In this document: positions 1 through 8,623 of the stretch, one piece after another
Position numbering within the stretch: position 1 is the stretch's first letter
How the letters are laid out: every line of letters begins with the position of its first letter
Assembly (NCBI GenBank): GCA_035575035.1
Contig: DATLYH010000222.1
Span: 1 to 34,573, forward strand
Length of the DNA stretch: 34,573 nucleotides
DNA from: DATLYH01 sp035575035
GTDB taxonomy: Bacteria > Planctomycetota > Planctomycetia > Gemmatales > Gemmataceae
Reading direction: 5' to 3'
Notes under the pieces: model-generated
Databases searched by the model: none
The model's input: only the letters and a program-made list of their open reading frames with translations
Told to the model about the DNA's origin: nothing
Made by a program: the position numbers and the translations under genes

Positions 1-2
1 CG

Positions 3-899
3 GCGAAGGCCCCGCGCGAGCAGTTCGCCTCGGATCGGGCCCCGCCGCCGACGCCGCTTCCGTTCGACTCTCGCCGGGCTCTGGGCTATCTCGAAGAGAT
101 CTGCAAGATCGGCCCCCGGGTCAGCGGCAGCGCGGGGATGAAGAAGCAGCAGGAGTTGCTGACCCGGCATTTCGAGGCGCAGGGGGCCAAGGTCGAGCTA
201 CAGCGCTTTACCGCCCGCCAGGTCAGCCAGTCCCGGCCGGTCGAGATGGCCAATCTGATCGCTTCCTGGCACCCCGAGGCGAAGCGCCGCATCATCCTCT
301 GCGCCCACTACGACACCCGCCCCATCGCCGACCAGGAGCGCGATCGGCGCAAGTGGTATGAACCGTTCCTCGGCGCCAACGACGGCGGCTCTGGCGTTGC
401 CGTACTGATGGAGCTGGCCCACCACCTCAAGGACCTGAAGACGGCAGTCGGCGTCGATATTGTCCTCTTCGACGGCGAGGAGTACATCTTCGATCCCGAC
501 CGCGATAAGTACTTCTTCGGTTCGGAGCACTTTGCCCAGGCTTACCGGCCGCGCGGCGACCAGCCCCGCTATATCGCGGCGGTGCTGCTCGACATGGTCG
601 CCGGCAAGGACGCAACCTTCCCCATCGAGCAGAACTCGCGGTTCCTGGCCGGGACGTTGGTGGAGCAACTCTGGGGCATTGCCGCCGAGCTGAAATGCAC
701 GCGCTTCCAGGCCCGCATGGGACCCGAGGTACTTGATGATCATCTGGCGCTGAATCGCGCCGGCATCCCGGCGGTTGATATCATCGACTTCAGCTACCCG
801 CACTGGCACCGCCTCAGCGACATCCCCGCCAACTGCTCCGCCGAGCCGATGGAGCAGGTTGCCCGGGTGCTTGGGGTCTGGCTGCAACGGGTGAAATGA
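3..899 (+). CDS. M28-family zinc peptidase, glutaminyl-peptide cyclotransferase-like (5' partial)
   Basis: The reading frame is open to the left edge of the window, and residues encoded upstream of the first ATG (138) fit the family (a YLEEICKIGPRVSGSAGM stretch), so the true start lies outside and 138 is internal. Metal-site motifs appear in the order expected for M28: HYDTRP (near nt 306), GANDGGSG (near 375; metal Asp), FDGEE (near 468; acid base plus metal Glu), DDH (near 738) and YPHWH (near 798; metal His). The DGEEY and DMVAGKD blocks resemble glutaminyl cyclases more than broad M28 aminopeptidases. Family members cyclise N-terminal Gln or remove N-terminal residues and are usually exported; the signal peptide would be outside the window. 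Exact substrate is uncertain. Confidence 0.85.
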   Translation, partial: AKAPREQFASDRAPPPTPLPFDSRRALGYLEEICKIGPRVSGSAGMKKQQELLTRHFEAQGAKVELQRFTARQVSQSRPVEMANLIASWHPEAKRRIILCAHYDTRPIADQERDRRKWYEPFLGANDGGSGVAVLMELAHHLKDLKTAVGVDIVLFDGEEYIFDPDRDKYFFGSEHFAQAYRPRGDQPRYIAAVLLDMVAGKDATFPIEQNSRFLAGTLVEQLWGIAAELKCTRFQARMGPEVLDDHLALNRAGIPAVDIIDFSYPHWHRLSDIPANCSAEPMEQVARVLGVWLQRVK

Positions 900-904
900 G
901 ATTC

Positions 905-978
905 GTCCGTAGGCTGTAGTCCGTAGTCCGTAGCAAAGACAACTGCGGGCTACGGGCTACGGACTACGGACTGAGGAC
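905..978. repeat. Imperfect 30-bp inverted repeat built from TCCGTAG units
   Basis: Arms 905-934 and 949-978 match at 25 of 30 positions, with a 14-nt loop. Each arm is itself made of repeated (A)GTCCGT / ACGGACT words. The right arm contains the GAGGAC that would be the ribosome binding site of the gene starting at 985, so a folded transcript would bury it. No T-run follows, so it is not a classical terminator. Confidence 0.75.
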
Positions 979-984
979 GGAATC

Positions 985-1491
985 ATGTCTCTCCCTCAGC
1001 TGATCTGCACCGTCGTGTTGATTGTCGGGCTGCTGGCCCTGGCCGCTTACTACGCTTGGCGCCAGAAACAAACGCTGCATCGGTTGAAGACCGAGGACTT
1101 CCCCGAGGATGAGCGCCGCTACCTGCGCGGCCAGGCCTGGCGGCGGCTGGCGGGGAGTGTCTTGATGGTGATCTTCGCGGCCCTGCTGGCCGGGTCGTTC
1201 TTTATCGAAGGCCGCGCTCAGGAGTTGATCGAGCGCCGCGAGGCGGCCGACGCCCAGAACACCGAATTGGTCCTCAACGCCGAGGATCGCCGCTTCCGCG
1301 ACCTGTGGGCTGCTTACTGGGCCGTCCTGCTGCTCGGGGTGCTGGTAATCCTGGCCTTGGCCGCCTACGACTTCTGGGCCACCCGCCGCTATGGCCTGCG
1401 AAATTACCGCCAGCTTCAGGCCGACCGCCGGGCCATGATCGCCCGCGAGCTGGCCCAACTCCGCCGCGACCGCAACGGACCGGGCCGCTGA
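985..1491 (+). CDS. Small membrane protein of unknown function, three predicted membrane segments
   Basis: 168 residues. Not recognised as a named family. Hydrophobic segments are visible near residues 4-22 (LICTVVLIVGLLALAAYYA), 55-74 (SVLMVIFAALLAGSFFIEG region) and 110-130 (WAAYWAVLLLGVLVILALAA). Between them are charged, Arg/Glu-rich loops, and the C-terminus (about residues 140-168) is a basic, probably helical cytoplasmic tail. The start follows GAGGAC by a short spacer. It lies 85 nt behind the peptidase on the same strand, so the two could be co-transcribed, but a large inverted repeat sits between them and covers the binding site. It may be a membrane-anchored accessory protein; no function is assigned. 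Confidence 0.7.
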   Translation: MSLPQLICTVVLIVGLLALAAYYAWRQKQTLHRLKTEDFPEDERRYLRGQAWRRLAGSVLMVIFAALLAGSFFIEGRAQELIERREAADAQNTELVLNAEDRRFRDLWAAYWAVLLLGVLVILALAAYDFWATRRYGLRNYRQLQADRRAMIARELAQLRRDRNGPGR

Positions 1492-1523
1492 GACGGGGCT
1501 ATCCCCTCGCTGCGATCCGTCCG

Positions 1524-1551
1524 TTGCCTTGCCCGGAGGCAGGGATATATT
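1524..1551 (+). promoter_or_regulatory. Candidate sigma70-type promoter of the superoxide dismutase gene
   Basis: TTGCCT (1524-1529, 4 of 6 to consensus) and TATATT (1546-1551, 5 of 6) are separated by 16 nt. This would give a leader of roughly 115 nt before the ATG at 1677. The leader contains two small hairpins: CTCAG/CTGAG (1562-1574) and GGCTCCC/GGGAGCC (1612-1637). Prediction from sequence only. Confidence 0.4.
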
Positions 1552-1676
1552 ACCTACTCCGCTCAGCCGCTGAGTCTGGCTGGTCAAGGAAACTGGCACC
1601 AATCTTCTCCTGGCTCCCTCCGGTCGTTCGGGGAGCCGAAGGGGAAGGGGCACTGTCTAACGCACCGGAGGATGTC

Positions 1677-2288
1677 ATGGCTTTCACCCTGCCCCCCCTG
1701 CCTTATCCCGCCGACGCACTGGAGCCGTGGATTGACAAGATGACGATGGAGATTCACCACGGCCGGCACCACAAGACCTACGTCGATAACCTGAACAAGG
1801 CGCTGGAGGGCCAGCCCGGCTTGCAAAGCAAGACGATCGAGCAGCTGCTCCGCGAGATCAACCAGGTGCCGGAGAACATCCGCCAGGCGGTGATCAACAA
1901 CGGCGGTGGCCACGCCAACCACACGATGTTCTGGGAGATCATGGGCCCCCAGGCGGGCGGTCAGCCAACCGGCCCGCTGGCTGAGGCGATCAACTCGACC
2001 TTCGGCAGCTTCGACAACTTCAAGGCCAAGCTGAAGGAGGCAGCCCTGAACCGTTTCGGCAGCGGTTGGGCCTGGCTGGTCAGCAGCGGCGGCAAGCTGC
2101 AAATCCTGAGCACGGCCAACCAGGACAGCCCCTACATGAACAACCAGGTGCCGATCCTCGGCATCGACGTTTGGGAGCACGCCTACTATCTGAAGTACCA
2201 GAACCGCCGCGCCGATTACGTGGACGCCTGGTGGAATGTGGTCAACTGGAACAATGTCGCCCAGCGCTTCAGCCAGGCAGGCAAGTAA
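1677..2288 (+). CDS. sodA: Superoxide dismutase, Mn-type of the Fe/Mn family
   Basis: 203 residues, normal family length. It disproportionates superoxide to oxygen and hydrogen peroxide, usually in the cytoplasm as a dimer or tetramer. The four metal ligands are visible: His27 (in HHGRHH), His82 (in GGHANHTMFW), Asp164 and His168 (in DVWEHAYY). Gln149 in STANQDSP and Gly76-78 before the second His are the Mn-type signature rather than the Fe-type one, though cambialistic activity cannot be excluded. The open frame extends upstream to 1305 across the previous gene, but GGAGGA at 1667-1672, 4 nt before this ATG, and the family N-terminus (FTLPPLPY) fix the start. No signal peptide. A candidate promoter lies 126 nt upstream, so it is probably a single-gene unit. 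Confidence 0.95.
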   Translation: MAFTLPPLPYPADALEPWIDKMTMEIHHGRHHKTYVDNLNKALEGQPGLQSKTIEQLLREINQVPENIRQAVINNGGGHANHTMFWEIMGPQAGGQPTGPLAEAINSTFGSFDNFKAKLKEAALNRFGSGWAWLVSSGGKLQILSTANQDSPYMNNQVPILGIDVWEHAYYLKYQNRRADYVDAWWNVVNWNNVAQRFSQAGK

Positions 2289-2316
2289 GCCCACGGCATC
2301 GCTGAACGGCAACTGG

Positions 2317-2372
2317 AGCCGAATTCGCCCGAAGGTGGTGAGTCGCCTCCCCGAATGCGGGCGAATTCGGCT
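2317..2372. repeat. Perfect 15-bp inverted repeat containing GCCGAATTCG, downstream of the dismutase
   Basis: Arms AGCCGAATTCGCCCG (2317-2331) and its exact complement (2358-2372) enclose 26 nt and begin 29 nt after the stop codon. It may act as a 3' stabiliser or terminator, but no T-run follows. The GAATTC word recurs at 2377-2382 and again near 26021-26100. The rest of the 370-nt gap (2289-2658) holds a second small hairpin GAGCCGC/GCGGCTC (2458-2479) and no convincing gene or promoter. Confidence 0.7.
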
Positions 2373-2658
2373 ACCGGAATTCTTGAATGGGGCCTGGAGC
2401 CGAGGAATCCCGTTCTCACCGCCGGCCCCTCCCAGGAAGAGGAAGCCCGCTCCCTCGGAGCCGCCATAAGCCGCGGCTCTTGCCACCACCCAATCGCTGA
2501 TCCGTCCCGAGCCGATATGCTCCTTTTGGCCGCCACCCCGGCCCGGCCGAAGGGTTTATTACCGTGGCCGGCGCCGTAGGAAAGCAAAGGGGATGGCCCG
2601 GCTCTCTGACGGAGGCCGGTGGGCCGCATCGGTCACTTACCCGCAGGGAGGACATTCC

Positions 2659-3134
2659 GTGGCTAGCGTTATCGAGCTGCACGTCAACGGGGTCAGACAC
2701 CGCGTCGAGACGGACGCCGAACGCACCCTGCTCAGCGTCCTCCGCGACGACCTGGGGCTGACAGGATGCAAGTACGGCTGCGGCGAGGGCCAGTGCGGCG
2801 CCTGCACCGTGCTGCTTGACGGCAAGGCCGTCCGCTCCTGCATCACCCTGGTGGGCAACGCCGAGGGCAAACCGATCACCACCATCGAAGGGCTGGGGAA
2901 AGACGGCCGACTCCACCCGCTGCAACAGGCATTCCTCGATGTCGGTGCCTTGCAGTGCGGCTATTGCACGCCAGGCATGATCCTGGCCGGCGTCGCCCTG
3001 TTGGGAAGGGTGCCCGACCCCGCCCCGGAGGAAATCGCCCGCTCGCTGGAAGGCAACATCTGCCGCTGCGGCACGTACACGCGCATTGTCCAGGCGGTCC
3101 GCCAGGCGGCCGAGGCGATGAAGGGAGGTGCCCG

Positions 3135-3138
<4 letters not shown>
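2659..3138 (+). CDS. (2Fe-2S)-binding small subunit of a xanthine-dehydrogenase-family molybdenum hydroxylase
   Basis: 159 residues, typical for CoxS/IorA-type subunits. It carries two [2Fe-2S] clusters that pass electrons from the molybdenum site to an external acceptor. The N-terminal plant-ferredoxin-like cluster uses Cys41, Cys46, Cys49 and Cys61 (GCGEGQCGAC ... SC). The C-terminal helical cluster uses Cys100, Cys103 (CGYCTPGM), Cys135 and Cys137 (CRCGTY). The start is taken as GTG 2659, since GGGAGGA (2646-2652) lies 6 nt upstream and the protein then begins at the conserved beta strand. The longer frame from 2593 adds residues unlike the family. The stop overlaps the next start as ATGA, so the two subunits are translationally coupled. 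No Tat signal: it is probably exported by riding with the large subunit. Confidence 0.93.
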
Positions 3139-5291
<2,153 letters not shown>

Positions 5292-5311
5292 CGCTGAGCG
5301 TCTAACGAAAT

Positions 5312-5378
5312 GGCGAGCGGCCGGCGTCAGCCGGCCGGTTGCCAGTGTTAACCGGGGGGCTAACGCCCCCCGCTCGCC
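5312..5378. terminator. Branched inverted repeat between convergent genes; also a copy of the GGCCGG-CGTCAG-CCGGCC repeat
   Basis: Outer stem GGCGAGCGG (5312-5320) pairs with CCGCTCGCC (5370-5378). Inside are two hairpins: GGCCGG/CCGGCC (5319-5336, loop CGTCAG) and GGGGGGC/GCCCCCC (5354-5371, loop TAAC). It sits 21 nt after one stop and 36 nt before the opposing stop, so it could end transcription both ways. No T-run is present. The left part is nearly identical to the 66-bp units at 31517-31846. Confidence 0.6.
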
Positions 5379-5413
5379 TTACCGAGAGGCGGACGCCGGC
5401 CGGTTGCCGGTCC

Positions 5414-6790
5414 TCATTCCTGCTTCGCGCGCGGCGCGTCGGGCGCTTCCTTGGCGGGCAGCGCTCGGGCAAGCTGCTTCTTCACCTCGGCCAACCGAGG
5501 ATCGGCGGCGAGATTGTTCCACTCCAGCGGGTCGGCCTCGTGGTCGTACAATTCCTCGCTGCCATCGTGGTAGCGGATGTACCGCCATTTCTCGGTGCGG
5601 ACCGCGTGGTTGCCCCGACCGTGCGTCGTCACCGCCGGCCGGTCCCACGAGGCGCCCGGGTTCTGCAACAGCGGGCGCAGGCTCACCCCTTCCACGTGTT
5701 GCGGCACCGGCAGGCTGCACAGGTCTGCCAGCGTCGGGTAGATGCTCATGAAGTCCACGGTCCGCTCACAGCGGCTGCCCGCCCGAGGCACGCCCGGCCC
5801 GGCGAAGATCAACGGTGCCCGCGTCGCCTCCTCCCAGAGGGCGAACTTGCGCCAATGCTGCTTCTGACCCAAGTGCCAGCCGTGGTCCCCCCAGAAAACG
5901 ATGACCGTGTTGTCCCGGTAGGCGCTGCGGTCCAGCGCATCGAGGAGCCGGCCGACCTGGCCATCGAGGAAGGTGATGGCGGCCAGGTAGCCCTGGACGG
6001 CATGACGCCACTGCTTGGCCGCCACGACCGCCTTGTGATCCCCCTCGGGCCGGGCCATCCGCACGCCGGCCGGCGGCACATCCTTGAGGTCGTCTTCCAG
6101 CACCTTCGGCAGCTGGATCGAGTCAAGCGGGAACAGGTCGAAGTACTTGCGCGGCACGTACCACGGCAGGTGCGGCTTGACGAAGCCGACGGCGAGGAAG
6201 AGCGGCCGGTCGTGCTTCTTGCCGAGTTGCTCCGCCGCCCAGCTGACCAGCTTGTAATCGCCCATGTCCTCGTCGCGCTCCTCGACGGGGCCCCAGTCAA
6301 AGTGGGCCCGGTTGAGGCCGCTGACCGACTCGACCTTCGGCCGCGGGTCGCCGGACCGCTTGAAGTACTCGTGCCAGTAGCTCGGGTCGTCGCCGTGGAA
6401 GATCTTGCCGCCGCCGACAACGTGGTAGCCGTTTTGCTTGAAGAACTGCGGCAGGGTGAGCACGTCGCGTAGGACCGGCCGCCACGGCTGATTGTTGTGG
6501 TAAATGCCGGTGCTGAAGGGCCGCTTGCCGCTCAAGAGCGCGGCCCGCGACGGGTTGCATGCCGGGGCGACGCAGTAGGCGCGGGTGAAGAGGGTGCCGC
6601 GGGCAGCCAGGCGGTCGATGTGGGGCGTCTTGATCTGGGGATGGCCGCCCAGGCAGCTGACCCAGTCGTTGAGGTCATCAACCGCAATGAAGAGGACGTT
6701 CGGCTTCTGCTCGGCGGCAGCCCCCGGCGCTCCCGCACTCAGCAGGCCTGCCAGTGCCAAGGTCCCAATGACCCATTTGCCGTGATTCAT
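5414..6790 (-). CDS. Secreted type I sulfatase, iduronate-2-sulfatase-like
   Basis: 458 residues. Hydrolyses sulfate esters, likely on sulfated polysaccharides, outside the cytoplasm. Residues 1-26 form a signal peptide ending AAA|EQ. The core begins at KPNVLFIAVDDLNDW with metal-binding Asp38 and Asp39. Cys78 in CNPSR (C-x-P-S-R) is the residue converted to formylglycine by a maturation enzyme not seen here. The FWGDHGWHLGQK block supplies the second metal Asp/His pair, and GGGKIFHGDD and SWAAEQL match iduronate-2-sulfatase relatives. GGGAGAAAGG stands just before the start. It follows the methyltransferase on the same strand with a 133-nt gap holding an 8-bp hairpin (6830-6837 with 6861-6868). 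Planctomycetes often carry many sulfatases, so exact specificity is not inferred. Confidence 0.92.
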   Translation of the reverse strand: MNHGKWVIGTLALAGLLSAGAPGAAAEQKPNVLFIAVDDLNDWVSCLGGHPQIKTPHIDRLAARGTLFTRAYCVAPACNPSRAALLSGKRPFSTGIYHNNQPWRPVLRDVLTLPQFFKQNGYHVVGGGKIFHGDDPSYWHEYFKRSGDPRPKVESVSGLNRAHFDWGPVEERDEDMGDYKLVSWAAEQLGKKHDRPLFLAVGFVKPHLPWYVPRKYFDLFPLDSIQLPKVLEDDLKDVPPAGVRMARPEGDHKAVVAAKQWRHAVQGYLAAITFLDGQVGRLLDALDRSAYRDNTVIVFWGDHGWHLGQKQHWRKFALWEEATRAPLIFAGPGVPRAGSRCERTVDFMSIYPTLADLCSLPVPQHVEGVSLRPLLQNPGASWDRPAVTTHGRGNHAVRTEKWRYIRYHDGSEELYDHEADPLEWNNLAADPRLAEVKKQLARALPAKEAPDAPRAKQE

Positions 6791-6923
6791 GGCCTTTCTC
6801 CCTGGAGCAAGATTGGATCGCTCTTCTCAGAGGGTTGTACAGGGGGAAGCCCTTTCGGGGCAACCCTCCAGGGAGGACGATCCCGGAGGTTGAAGCAATC
6901 GGCGGGTTCGCCGTGACGGGGGA

Positions 6924-8018
6924 TCAGGCGGCCTGGGGAGATCGGCCGGCCGTCACGAAGGGGCTGGGCAAGGCCGGGCTGGGGCGGCGGGCGACGACCA
7001 TGATACAGTCGGCCTGGCCGGTCCAGACGGTCCAGTGCGACAGCAGGCTGGAGACGAGCCGAGTCCGGCCCAGGTGGGCCAGCAGCCGTCGGCCGGCGGG
7101 TCGGTACGGACGGCGGCGGCAGATCGCCAGCGACCGCCGCATCCAGCCGCCCCGCAGTAGCATTCCCTCCTCGCACACCTGTAGCCCGTGCGTTTCTACC
7201 AGGCGGCGCAGCGTGGCGGGAGTGAAGTGAAGCAGGTGGCGCGGCAATTCCAGCGGCCACCAGTCGGGACCGAAAAAGCGGAAGCCCCAGCTGTCCAGGT
7301 TGGGCACCACGACCACCAGCCAGCCGCCCGGCCGTAGTGCCCGCGCCGCTCCTGCGATGACCTCGTGTGGATGGTGTACGTGCTCCAACACGCAACCCAT
7401 GACGATCACATCGAAACTTTCGTCGGCCACCTCGGGGTGCGGCAGCGAGCCGACCAGCACCGGGATGCCGAAGCGCTGCGTCACCTGCTGCGCTGCGTGG
7501 GCGCTGAAGTCCATGCCGGTGACCTTCCAGCCACGCTGCGCCATGCGGTAGGCGTACCAGCCCGAGCCGCAGCCGAAGTCAAGCAGCCGGCCATCGCCGT
7601 GGTAGCGCAGTCCGGTCAGTGAATCGGGACCGGGGCGCAACCAGGGCCCCAGGACGACGGCCAAAGCCTTCTCGTACCAGCGCTCCAGCGGCGGCGGATA
7701 GCCGTAGTGATGCGAGAGCACCAGTCGCTCCAGCCGGTCGCGCATGCGGCGCCACCAGCCTTGCCGGCGTCGGCGGGGGAGTTGATATTCTTCGTATTCG
7801 CGGGGATAGAACTGCCCGATGCTGGGGATGTCGGGACGCGGGTTGAGGTAGCCCATACCGCAGCGCCGGCAGCGCACCACCCGGTAGACGGCCCGTCCTG
7901 TCTCGGCCGGCACCGCGATGACCGGTTCTTCATCCACGGCGGCACACAGGGGGCAGGCGATCTCTTCCCAGCCGATCGTTGTGTCGGCCTCCGGTTCGCT
8001 CCGGTCGATGGGCACCAT
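6924..8018 (-). CDS. Class I SAM-dependent methyltransferase with N-terminal zinc ribbon
   Basis: 364 residues, cytoplasmic. Residues 22-53 hold a four-cysteine zinc ribbon (CPLC ... CRRC, Cys22/25/50/53) followed by MGYLNPRP, as in sugar- or polyketide-type C-methyltransferases. Motif I, the SAM-binding loop, is LLDFGCGSGWY near residues 145-155; later blocks VIVMGCVLEHVHHP and ALRPGGWLVVVVPN are motifs of the type 11/23 family. The C-terminal part (HLLHFTPATLRRLVETHG) also matches these families. The open frame runs upstream to 8129, but that extension is translated GC-rich repeat; ATG 8018 has GAGGAG just upstream and is chosen. Substrate unknown: a nucleotide-sugar or glycolipid acceptor is plausible from the ribbon type, but no sugar-biosynthesis genes are adjacent. 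Confidence 0.85.
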   Translation of the reverse strand: MVPIDRSEPEADTTIGWEEIACPLCAAVDEEPVIAVPAETGRAVYRVVRCRRCGMGYLNPRPDIPSIGQFYPREYEEYQLPRRRRQGWWRRMRDRLERLVLSHHYGYPPPLERWYEKALAVVLGPWLRPGPDSLTGLRYHGDGRLLDFGCGSGWYAYRMAQRGWKVTGMDFSAHAAQQVTQRFGIPVLVGSLPHPEVADESFDVIVMGCVLEHVHHPHEVIAGAARALRPGGWLVVVVPNLDSWGFRFFGPDWWPLELPRHLLHFTPATLRRLVETHGLQVCEEGMLLRGGWMRRSLAICRRRPYRPAGRRLLAHLGRTRLVSSLLSHWTVWTGQADCIMVVARRPSPALPSPFVTAGRSPQAA

Positions 8019-8054
8019 TCTGCTCTCCTCTGTTCCTTGCGCTGCTTCTTCCTG

Positions 8055-8253
8055 CCCCCTCACCCCTACCCCTCTCCCCCACGGGGGAGAGGGGAGGAAT
8101 CGCCTCTCACCCCAACCTCTCTCCCCCACGGGGGAGAGGGGAGGAATCGCCTCTCACCCCAACCTCTCTCCCCCACGAGGGAGAGGGGAGAAGTCACCCT
8201 TTACCCCCAGTCCTTCTCCTCCGAGGCGGGGGAGAGGGGTGGGGGTGAGGGGG
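8055..8253. repeat. Hairpin array 1: three 47-bp tandem units plus a degenerate fourth, bounded by 26-bp inverted ends
   Basis: Ends 8055-8080 and 8228-8253 are inverted copies differing at one position (CCCCCTCACCCC... / ...GGGGTGAGGGGG). Inside, CTCCCCCACG recurs at 8074, 8121 and 8168, an exact 47-nt period; each unit is a C5/G5 hairpin joined by GGAATCGCCTCTCACCCCAA-like spacer. It begins 36 nt upstream of the methyltransferase start and lies between divergent genes. Arrays 2 (25693) and 3 (32610) have the same design. Confidence 0.85.
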
Positions 8254-8498
8254 CGGGCGGTGCCATAGCGGAGACGGACGTTCGACACAATGCCAGGTTG
8301 CACGCGCCGGCTTTCCGGCGCGAATCCCGGCCACCCCATCATCTGGAAATATCAAGCAGCCCCGGCTGCTCTTCCCTGCCAAAGAGTCTCTCTGAATTCC
8401 TGTACACTATCGCAAGAAAATCTTTTCAGAATCTTGTTGACAGCGGCGCGCGGGTGGACCACGATAAAGCTTCGTTGAGGGCCTCTTCTCTGTTCCGG

Positions 8499-8543
8499 CC
8501 CCGCCGATTCAAAGCCTTCGGGCAGCGGTCGGCGGGGTTTTTT
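8499..8543 (+). terminator. Strong intrinsic terminator in a divergent intergenic region
   Basis: CCCCGCCG (8499-8506) pairs perfectly with CGGCGGGG (8530-8537) across a 23-nt loop and is followed at once by six T residues (8538-8543). This is the best rho-independent terminator in the window, yet no coding gene precedes it on this strand: the stretch 8254-8498 has no supported gene. TTGACA occurs at 8437-8442 with a poor -10 (GATAAA, 20 nt spacing). It may end a small RNA or attenuate a long leader of the transporter gene. Confidence 0.7.
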
Positions 8544-8551
8544 CGTTCGCC

Positions 8552-8580
8552 TTGCAAGAAGCCGCCTTCTCGCCTACAAT
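8552..8580 (+). promoter_or_regulatory. Candidate sigma70-type promoter of the RND/MMPL transporter gene
   Basis: TTGCAA (8552-8557, 4 of 6) and TACAAT (8575-8580, 5 of 6) with an ideal 17-nt spacer, starting 8 nt after the terminator T-run. Predicted leader is about 35-40 nt to ATG 8624. Sequence prediction only. Confidence 0.5.
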
Positions 8581-8623
8581 TCCGCGACCTGCGTCCCGCG
8601 GGCAAGGAGGCAAGCGGAAAGCA

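Noticed and set aside
8437..8468. Promoter formed by TTGACA and GATAAA
   Set aside because: The -35 is perfect but the -10 is poor and the spacing is 20 nt; kept only as supporting context for the orphan terminator.
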